Assembly: GCA_028689665.1 (NCBI GenBank)
Contig: JAQVCR010000004.1
Location: forward strand, 31,196-95,195
Source: Muribaculaceae bacterium
GTDB lineage: Bacteria; Bacteroidota; Bacteroidia; Bacteroidales; Muribaculaceae
Reading direction: 5' to 3'
Length of the DNA: 64,000 nucleotides
Shown piece by piece: positions 1 to 6,342 of the stretch (positions within the stretch are counted from its first letter, which is position 1; the number at the start of each line of letters is the position of its first letter). Both the position numbers and the translations under genes were made by a program. The notes beneath the pieces were generated by a model. That model had not been told where the DNA came from. It worked only from the letters and a program-made list of their open reading frames with translations, and searched no databases.

Positions 1-710
1 ACATAATGGATAAGGTAACCGTAGATAAGAATGTGGTAAAAGTGAACACAACAGGTCTTGAAATCTATACATTCTTGAAAGTTTCATTAGTAGTAAAAGA
101 TGAAAGAGGCGTATATGTTTCATTTGGTGATGTACCAGACTATGTAACAGCAATGTATGTAGTTGTTCCACCGGCTGACAAATTTATTTGTGCAAGCGCA
201 ACACCTGCCGAAGGAACAGTAACAAGTCTAAAAGATATTACTTTGACATTCACAAATGCCGATGATCCACGAGATCTTATAGGAGGCATTGACAAAACTA
301 AAGAAGTGGTATTGAAAAATGCAGCAGGCGAAACCGTAGCTAAAGGCACATTTGGAGAATTAACGTTCGATACTCCGCTATCAGTTGTAGTAACATTAAG
401 TAGTGAGGTAACAGCAGCAGGCGTATATACATTAGTATTACCTGCAGCAACCGTATATAACGGAATGTTCGATGAATTTGCCGACGACTTTGGTGTATCT
501 TATGGAGCAATTTATAACCCAGAGAAGACCTTTACATATACAATCACAGGGACCGGCGTAGAAAGTATTTTAGGTGATGTAACAGGCGATGTAAACGTAT
601 ATACTATAAGTGGTATATTAATACGTACAGCCGATGCAAGTGTCGCTTTAGATAATTTGGAACCCGGAATTTACATTGTAAATGGAAAGAAGATAGTAAT
701 TAAATATTAA
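1..710 (+). CDS. C-terminal part of a secreted Ig-like repeat protein with a sorting-like C-terminal domain (5' truncated)
   Basis: The reading frame is open to the left edge, so the ATG at 6 is probably internal and the true N-terminus lies outside the window. What remains is beta-rich and Thr/Val-rich, with no membrane helix. Its last ~40 residues (VYTISG, then LEPGIYIVNGKK and a basic end) resemble the C-terminal domains on many exported Bacteroidetes proteins, which are related to type IX secretion sorting domains. A surface or secreted repeat protein is likely; no catalytic motif is visible. A strong hairpin terminator follows. Whether this C-terminus is actually used for sorting cannot be judged here. 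Confidence 0.6.
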   Translation, partial: IMDKVTVDKNVVKVNTTGLEIYTFLKVSLVVKDERGVYVSFGDVPDYVTAMYVVVPPADKFICASATPAEGTVTSLKDITLTFTNADDPRDLIGGIDKTKEVVLKNAAGETVAKGTFGELTFDTPLSVVVTLSSEVTAAGVYTLVLPAATVYNGMFDEFADDFGVSYGAIYNPEKTFTYTITGTGVESILGDVTGDVNVYTISGILIRTADASVALDNLEPGIYIVNGKKIVIKY

Positions 711-738
711 TACTATATAGTATATAATAATCAAAACC

Positions 739-774
739 AAATGAGGTGTACTTATCTACAAGTACACCTCATTT
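739..774 (+). terminator. Rho-independent terminator
   Basis: A perfect 15-bp stem (739-753 with 760-774), six-base loop, then a T-rich tail. It ends the transcript of the repeat protein at the left edge. Confidence 0.85.
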
Positions 775-810
775 AATTTTATTAGTATTAAATTTTCAAA
801 TTATAATGCA

Positions 811-841
811 TAAAAAAGGTTGACTCAAAAGAGTCAACCTT
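811..841 (-). terminator. Rho-independent terminator of the RRM gene
   Basis: An 11-bp stem (816-826 with 831-841) with a four-base loop. Read on the minus strand it is followed by a run of T, placing it just after the RRM protein stop codon. Confidence 0.85.
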
Positions 842-867
842 CTTAAATTTTCCTCGAAAATCGAATT

Positions 868-1155
868 TTAGTACCTATTGTTGTTACGTGGTCTAAAGTT
901 TCTTGGTTTTTCTTCGCGAGGTTGTGCAACGTTAACGCTGATAGTGCGTCCCTCAAATTCTGTGTTGTTCAATTGGTCGATAGCATTTTGTCCTGCTGCG
1001 TCGTCGCTCATTTCTACGAAACCGAAACCACGAGATCTTCCTGAGAATTTATCGGTGATAACTTTAGCTGAAGTAACTTCACCGAATGCTGAAAACAGCT
1101 CTAATAAGCTTTCGTCTTTAACGCTGTAGCTTAAATTTGAAATGTAAATGTTCAT
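868..1155 (-). CDS. RRM-domain RNA-binding protein
   Basis: A 95-residue protein made of one RNA recognition motif plus a short basic tail. RNP2 is IYISNL at residues 3-8 and RNP1 is RGFGFVEM near residues 41-48, with the aromatic residues that stack on RNA bases intact. The tail after residue 80 is rich in Arg, Pro and Asn, a plausible extra RNA contact. Single-RRM proteins of this size are common in Bacteroidetes and Cyanobacteria. In Bacteroides they have been studied as post-transcriptional regulators in a phylum where Hfq-type chaperones are not general. Monocistronic, with its own promoter and terminator and an unusually long leader of about 95 nt, which could allow autoregulation (inference). 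Confidence 0.93.
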   Translation of the reverse strand: MNIYISNLSYSVKDESLLELFSAFGEVTSAKVITDKFSGRSRGFGFVEMSDDAAGQNAIDQLNNTEFEGRTISVNVAQPREEKPRNFRPRNNNRY

Positions 1156-1257
1156 TAAAAAAATAAATAAAAATCTATGAAGATTAGCAAATGAGCCGTG
1201 TATCTCTAATACAAAAACAAAGAACTAACACTCATTTCACATGTCTCCAATTGCCAG

Positions 1258-1286
1258 CAAATTTAATACAATTATTTGACAAACAA
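1258..1286 (-). promoter_or_regulatory. Bacteroidetes-type promoter for the RRM gene
   Basis: Read on the minus strand, TAAATTTG (complement of 1258-1265) with TTG about 18 nt upstream (complement of 1284-1286). Predicted transcription start is near 1251, leaving a leader of roughly 95 nt. Confidence 0.55.
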
Positions 1287-1396
1287 AGAAAAAGAGAGAA
1301 AATAAATGCAATATTTTAATAAAAAGTGATTTATGAGGGTAAAAACAGGCAAAAGCTGGAATAAAATTATTAATTTAGTAATAAAATTAAATAAAA

Positions 1397-1798
1397 ATGG
1401 GGACAAAAGGAGATTACCGAAAGGCAAATAAAGATTTTTTGAAGTATAAATTGCGTTCAAAGGGAGTGAAAAAATTATCCGGAGGTGTATTATATGAGGA
1501 AATAAGTGCAGGCGAAGGCGATCGCAAAGCAACGTTAGGCGATGTGATAGTTGTACACTATACAGGTAGGCTAATTGACGGCACCGAGTTTGATAGCACC
1601 AAGGAAGGAGCATGTCCTGAGGCGATGCGTCTAAGAGATACGATAGAAGGGTGGCAAATTGCAGTAACAGAGATGCGCAAGGGAACAAAAGCAAAAGTGT
1701 ATATTCCATCAACACTAGCTTATGGAAACAAGAAAGAAGATAATATACCGGCAAATTCAACATTAGAATTTGAAATAGAATTATTAGATATACAATGA
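1397..1798 (+). CDS. FKBP-type peptidyl-prolyl isomerase, cytoplasmic
   Basis: 133 residues, no signal peptide, with one FKBP domain from about residue 30 to the end. Diagnostic stretches are VVHYTGRLIDGTEFDST in the first half, then the substrate-pocket region GWQIAVTEMRKG, and IPSTLAYGN followed by NSTLEFEIELLDI at the C-terminus. It catalyses cis-trans isomerisation of X-Pro bonds and may act as a folding helper. The lysine-rich first 30 residues are outside the domain. Its stop overlaps the next gene's ATG by four bases (ATGA), so the two are translationally coupled. A second, lipoprotein FKBP lies at 49811-50368. Confidence 0.92.
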   Translation: MGTKGDYRKANKDFLKYKLRSKGVKKLSGGVLYEEISAGEGDRKATLGDVIVVHYTGRLIDGTEFDSTKEGACPEAMRLRDTIEGWQIAVTEMRKGTKAKVYIPSTLAYGNKKEDNIPANSTLEFEIELLDIQ

Positions 1799-2460
1799 AT
1801 CAAGCAGTATATAATAGAGGCATAATTTCGTTATGGGAATCAGCCTTTGGAGATTCGGAGGAATTTATAACTGCATTTTTACAAGAATTTGCGACGGTCG
1901 ACAATTCACTCTTTCAGCAAAATGAAGAAGGCGAAATTCAGGCGATGGCATTTTTTCCACAGTTTACGATAGGAAATGATATTGATGGAGAATATCTCTA
2001 TGCTTTAGCCGTAGATAAAAAAAGCAGGAATAAAGGTATTGCACGATCATTAGTAAGCCAACGTATTAAAGATTCAAGTAGCATGCTAATGATAACAATT
2101 CCATCGCCATACGTATTGCAGGAGTGGTATAATGCTCAATTCAGTTTTAGTCCAATGAATGAGATAAATATCGTTACACCTACCGGTTTCGACTTAGGAA
2201 CGGGAGAGTATAGTGAAAATAAAGCGATGATACGGATATTAGATTTAGAAAGATATTTGACTTATTATGCCGAACATAATAAGGAAGTAAATATGATTTT
2301 ATCGGTCAATGATGGATTGATAAAAACTAATTGCGGGCAATATCAAATAAACGGAGGCACTGTAACAAAGAGCGCAATAAATTCATTTAGCCCGACAATT
2401 GATGTATCGAATGTATATAGATATGCGTCGATAAAAATAGAATCATTATTAATAAAATAG
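1795..2460 (+). CDS. GNAT family N-acetyltransferase
   Basis: 221 residues. The acetyl-CoA binding motif A is seen as LYALAVDKKSRNKGIARSLV near residues 66-85 (the R-x-x-G-x-A loop), preceded by the usual beta strands and followed by a second half with weaker similarity. It transfers an acetyl group from acetyl-CoA to an amine. The substrate cannot be predicted. Translation is coupled to the FKBP gene by a four-base overlap. A promoter-containing gap separates it from the phosphatase gene downstream, so it is probably not part of the large operon that follows. Confidence 0.8.
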   Translation: MNQAVYNRGIISLWESAFGDSEEFITAFLQEFATVDNSLFQQNEEGEIQAMAFFPQFTIGNDIDGEYLYALAVDKKSRNKGIARSLVSQRIKDSSSMLMITIPSPYVLQEWYNAQFSFSPMNEINIVTPTGFDLGTGEYSENKAMIRILDLERYLTYYAEHNKEVNMILSVNDGLIKTNCGQYQINGGTVTKSAINSFSPTIDVSNVYRYASIKIESLLIK

Positions 2461-2492
2461 TGTTTATCGGGCAATAATAAAATTTTAATGTT

Positions 2493-2500
2493 TATATTTG
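2493..2500 (+). promoter_or_regulatory. Putative -7 element for the phosphatase/lux-like operon
   Basis: TATATTTG matches the Bacteroidetes -7 consensus 52 bp before the ATG at 2553. No clear TTG is seen at the -33 position, so the promoter may be weak or need an activator (inference). Confidence 0.45.
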
Positions 2501-2552
2501 TATGACTATAAAAATATAATTCTTAAATTTAATCAAACAAAACGATAGACAG

Positions 2553-4898
2553 ATGAAAATGTATAAGTTTAAATCGTTTGCAACACGGCTCAGTGTATTT
2601 ACAACTTTTTTTGCTGTAACAATTTTCGTTGCGCTCGTCTATTTTATTTATATAGGGAATAAAAAGGTACAGATAGATAATGCAATAAATTATACTCACA
2701 GCCTATTAGACAATATGACAATTCAGATAAGAGATAGGCTGAATATGGCAGAAGATGCCTTGATAAGTAATAAACGAATAGTAGAGAAGAGCCTAACGAA
2801 TGAAAGGGGATTGTCGTTTATTCTAAAAGGGATTGTGCTAAATAATGATGTGGTAATAGGCAGCTCGTTAGCTTTTGCGCCCAATCAGGTGAAAGGCAAG
2901 GGCGAATATTATATGATCTATGCCATGCTGAATAGTAAAGATTCTGTAGATATAAAAATATTGCAAGATAAGAGCTATGATTATCACTCAATGAATTGGT
3001 ATAGAGTACCAAAAGCAAATAAACAGGCATTTTGGAGTGAGCCATATTATGACAAAGGAGCAGGCGATGACGTAATGAGTACATATTCATTGCCACTATT
3101 TGATGATAAGGGCGATGTGTATGCAATATTTACGGTAGATGTGTCGCTAACAAAGCTCTCCGAATTAGTAGAGAATCTCGAGCCTATACCAAACAGCTAT
3201 TCATTTATGCTTAGTCGGAATGGCTATTATGTAACCCATAAAAATCGAGATAGGATATTACATGAAACGATATTTACCACTGCAGAGTCGCAAGAAAGTG
3301 AAGAATATTCGCAGATAGGTTATAATATGGTTACGGGATTGACAGGGACCGCAATATTTAACAATGATGGCGAAGAGTCGATGGCATTTTATACCTCTAT
3401 CCCCGAGATTGGGTGGTCGCTGTGCAATGTATGCCCATCATCGGTAATTTTAGCAGAGCTCAACTATTATACATTTGCATTAGTAATAATATTATTAATA
3501 GCAACCTCATTATTATTTTTCTGCATATTTAGAGTTATTAAGCGGTTATCACGCCCATTAGAAGAGTTTTCGAAATCGGTAAGTGAAATATCTCACGGAA
3601 ATTTTATGGCAGAATTGCCCAAAGTAACATCTGAAGATGAGATGAAGACACTACATACGAGTTTTGAAAACATGCAAGTATCGCTAGTGAAATATACCAA
3701 AGAATTGAAACGCACAGCACAAGAGCAGCAACGAATAGAGAGTGAATTGCAGATAGCAAGGACAATACAACAAGGAATGCTCCCCAAAATATTTCCTCCA
3801 TTTCCCGAGCGAAATGATTTAGACCTAAGTGCGCAATTGAAAGCAGCGAAAGAAGTAGGCGGAGATTTGTATAATTTCTTTATAGAGAATGAGCGATTAT
3901 ATTTTATGGTAGGCGATGTGTCGGGAAAAGGTATTCCTGCATCGCTCGTTATGGCAATTACTAGTAGTATATTCAATACAGTGTCGCATGGTGAAGACTC
4001 GCCAAAAAATATAATGACAAAGTTGAATAAGGCAGTATGTAGTGGAAATGACACAAATATGTTTGTAACCGTGTTTGTCGGGATTCTCGATTTAAATTCG
4101 GGCGAGATGCGAATATGTAATGCCGGACATAATCCACCATTAGTGTTAGAGCCAAACAAGCCATCAGAATATTTGAAATTGCAGCATAATTTACCAATAG
4201 GAGTAATACCTGAATTTAAATTCAAAGAAGAAATTTATAAAGTGTCGGCAAACACCACAATGGTGCTATATACAGATGGTATAACCGAAGCCGAAAATGC
4301 CGAAAATGAGTTGTATGGAGAGCAAAGGTTAAAAGAGATACTTGAAACAAACAAGCAAGAAGAGGCAAAAACGATTTCAGAAAAAGTATTAATCGATGTG
4401 TCGCGCCATGCCGGTATCACGCCTCAGAGTGATGATATAACATTGCTCGTATTAAAATATAATCCAATTGCAGATACCCAATTCCTAGAGCGACTAGTCT
4501 TGGGGTATGAAACGCAAGAAATAACAAAGTTGGAGCAATTTATAGAGACACTGGGACAAGATTTAAATTTAGATTTTAAGTTGATAAACAATATAAACCT
4601 AGCGTTAGAAGAGGCAGTTGCAAATGTAATAATGTATTCAAAAAAAGAGAATACAGCAGATTCATTCACAGTCGAAGTAACATTAAACCATGATAAATCA
4701 ATGCTCACATTTATTATAACAGATAGTGGCGAAGCATTTGATCCCACTCAAAAAAGAGAAGAAGATATCAATGTCCCCTTAGAAGAGCGCAAAATAGGAG
4801 GACTTGGAATTGTGTTAATAAAGAAAATTATGGATAGCATTTCGTATCAGCGAAAAAATGGGAATAACATATTAATATTGAATAAAAATATAACGTAA
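2553..4898 (+). CDS. Membrane SpoIIE/RsbU-type PP2C phosphatase with Cache-like sensor, HAMP and C-terminal HATPase domain
   Basis: 781 residues in this order: TM1 (~12-34), a periplasmic Cache-like sensor (~35-300; WYRVPKANKQAFWSEPYYD is typical), TM2 (~306-328), HAMP and coiled coil (~330-405), SpoIIE phosphatase (~410-640), then an RsbW-type ATPase domain (~645-781). PP2C metal and catalytic motifs are intact: GGD at 436-438, GDVSGKG ~453-459, AGHNPP ~524, TDG ~574 and SDD ~626. The ATPase part keeps its N-box (ALEEAVANV), DSGEAF and GGLGI. SpoIIE phosphatases dephosphorylate STAS antagonists, and RsbW-type domains phosphorylate them. Carrying both in one chain, next to a STAS gene, suggests a self-contained partner switch driven by an extracytoplasmic signal. 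It is the first gene of the operon running to 14629. Confidence 0.93.
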   Translation: MKMYKFKSFATRLSVFTTFFAVTIFVALVYFIYIGNKKVQIDNAINYTHSLLDNMTIQIRDRLNMAEDALISNKRIVEKSLTNERGLSFILKGIVLNNDVVIGSSLAFAPNQVKGKGEYYMIYAMLNSKDSVDIKILQDKSYDYHSMNWYRVPKANKQAFWSEPYYDKGAGDDVMSTYSLPLFDDKGDVYAIFTVDVSLTKLSELVENLEPIPNSYSFMLSRNGYYVTHKNRDRILHETIFTTAESQESEEYSQIGYNMVTGLTGTAIFNNDGEESMAFYTSIPEIGWSLCNVCPSSVILAELNYYTFALVIILLIATSLLFFCIFRVIKRLSRPLEEFSKSVSEISHGNFMAELPKVTSEDEMKTLHTSFENMQVSLVKYTKELKRTAQEQQRIESELQIARTIQQGMLPKIFPPFPERNDLDLSAQLKAAKEVGGDLYNFFIENERLYFMVGDVSGKGIPASLVMAITSSIFNTVSHGEDSPKNIMTKLNKAVCSGNDTNMFVTVFVGILDLNSGEMRICNAGHNPPLVLEPNKPSEYLKLQHNLPIGVIPEFKFKEEIYKVSANTTMVLYTDGITEAENAENELYGEQRLKEILETNKQEEAKTISEKVLIDVSRHAGITPQSDDITLLVLKYNPIADTQFLERLVLGYETQEITKLEQFIETLGQDLNLDFKLINNINLALEEAVANVIMYSKKENTADSFTVEVTLNHDKSMLTFIITDSGEAFDPTQKREEDINVPLEERKIGGLGIVLIKKIMDSISYQRKNGNNILILNKNIT

Positions 4899-4905
4899 AT
4901 ATATA

Positions 4906-5208
4906 ATGGAAACGAATATTGTAAAAAATGAAGGGATAACTACCTTAACAATAAAAGGCAGGGTAGATACTACCACATCAACGCTACTAGATGAGACAAT
5001 ACAGCCCCTATGTATTGAAAAGGGTATAGAGCTGGTAGTAGATGTGGCAGAAATGAGCTATATAAGCAGCTCGGGATTAAGGTGTTTCATTACACTCCTT
5101 AAATCGGTTGCACATAATCAAGGGAAAATGAAGGTTATTAATATGCAACAGAATATAAAAGAGATATTTGAAATGACCGGTTTTACTGAATATTTTGAAA
5201 TAAATTAA
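4906..5208 (+). CDS. STAS-domain anti-sigma-factor antagonist-like protein
   Basis: A 100-residue single STAS domain. The phosphorylation loop is MSYISSSGLR at residues 50-59. By alignment to the DSSG motif of SpoIIAA, Ser55 is the expected phosphoacceptor, with the preceding Asp replaced by Ser. It begins eight bases after the phosphatase gene, so co-transcription and direct partnership are likely. In known systems the unphosphorylated form binds the RsbW-like kinase and frees its client. Here no sigma factor is encoded nearby. The nearest possible partners are the ATPase domain of the phosphatase and the degenerate ATPase domain of the protein at 9008-10495 (inference). Confidence 0.92.
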   Translation: METNIVKNEGITTLTIKGRVDTTTSTLLDETIQPLCIEKGIELVVDVAEMSYISSSGLRCFITLLKSVAHNQGKMKVINMQQNIKEIFEMTGFTEYFEIN

Positions 5209-5219
5209 TAGATAAGATT

Positions 5220-6338
5220 ATGCCAGAGGAAATCACAGATAAATTATTCAAATGCTCATCAGCTTTTGATTATAAGGGGACTTCGCAGTTATTTATAGAT
5301 TCAATAAGAGAAATGTTTGCTTATCAGCGAGCAAACTCGGTAATATTTGATGGAATATGCCGTCAATATAACTTTAACATAGAAGATATAAAAAGTGAAG
5401 AAGATATATTAAGAATACCGGCAATATTTGTAACTGCATTTAAAGAGCGTAAATTGCTAAGTGTAAGCCAAGAAGAGATAGTGAAGACATTCACTTCATC
5501 GGGAACGACAGGCAGTAAAAGCCAAATTAATTGGGATAAAATATCAATGGAACGGCAGGGCTTTATGCGCAATAGTATTGTTGAAAGTTATGGGCTAGCC
5601 GACTATGAGCAAGAAGTAAACAACTTAATTTTTTCTTACGACCCTACGATATCAGGAAGTCGCGGAGCCGCCCATGCCCATAGCAGCTATGCAAAATTTG
5701 CAAAAGAACGAGAGACATTTTTTACAATAACAGCCGATAAATATGGAGAGCCTGAATTCAGGCTAGATGAAGGGATAAAAGCACTTGAACGTTTTTCGCA
5801 GTCGGGTTTACCCTTAAGGATTACCGGATTCCCGGCATTTGGCTATATGACCTTAACCGAGCTAGATAATCGAGGCATAAAATTTCAATTTCCTGCCGAT
5901 AGCGTATTATTTTCAGGCGGAGGCTGGAAAAATTATACAGGAAAGACAATATCATATCCCGAATATGTAGAGCTGGTAAATAGAGTTTTAGGCATAGGAG
6001 CCGATAGAATACGCGATGTCTATGGTATGGTCGAACACGGAGTGCCATATATGACTTGCGAACACGGACACTTCCATATACCAATATATTCGAGAGTATG
6101 TGCAGTGTCGCCCAAGACAATGGAAATATTACCCGATGGAGAGACCGGATTATTAAAACTTATAACCCCATATATTCGCAGTACTCCCGCATTATCAATT
6201 CTAAGTACCGACTTAGGTTATGTAGAGAGCAATTGTCCTTGTGGCCGAGAAGGCAAATATATAGTATTGCAAGGACGAGGAGGAGTAAAGAAATATGCAG
6301 GATGTGGAATATCGGCAGCACAATTATTAAATCGCTAG
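5220..6338 (+). CDS. LuxE-like acyl-protein synthetase
   Basis: 372 residues, close to the length of LuxE (about 370-380). It shows the adenylation signature SSGTTG at 93-98, the LuxE-type block SGGGWK near 232-237, YGMVEHG near 269-275, and a CPCG pair at 339-342. Cys362 in GCGISAAQLL close to the C-terminus sits where LuxE carries its acyl-accepting cysteine. LuxE makes an acyl-AMP from a free acid and ATP, moves the acyl group onto that cysteine and hands it to LuxC. The gene is followed after four bases by a LuxC-type gene, which supports the assignment. The acyl chain handled is unknown, and no luxD or luciferase genes are present. Confidence 0.9.
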   Translation: MPEEITDKLFKCSSAFDYKGTSQLFIDSIREMFAYQRANSVIFDGICRQYNFNIEDIKSEEDILRIPAIFVTAFKERKLLSVSQEEIVKTFTSSGTTGSKSQINWDKISMERQGFMRNSIVESYGLADYEQEVNNLIFSYDPTISGSRGAAHAHSSYAKFAKERETFFTITADKYGEPEFRLDEGIKALERFSQSGLPLRITGFPAFGYMTLTELDNRGIKFQFPADSVLFSGGGWKNYTGKTISYPEYVELVNRVLGIGADRIRDVYGMVEHGVPYMTCEHGHFHIPIYSRVCAVSPKTMEILPDGETGLLKLITPYIRSTPALSILSTDLGYVESNCPCGREGKYIVLQGRGGVKKYAGCGISAAQLLNR

Positions 6339-6342
6339 AGCT

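Noticed and set aside
1272-1763. 163-residue minus-strand open frame opposite the FKBP gene
   Set aside because: It is antisense to a clear FKBP domain, with low-complexity Leu/Phe/Tyr content as expected from reading an AT-rich gene in the wrong strand.
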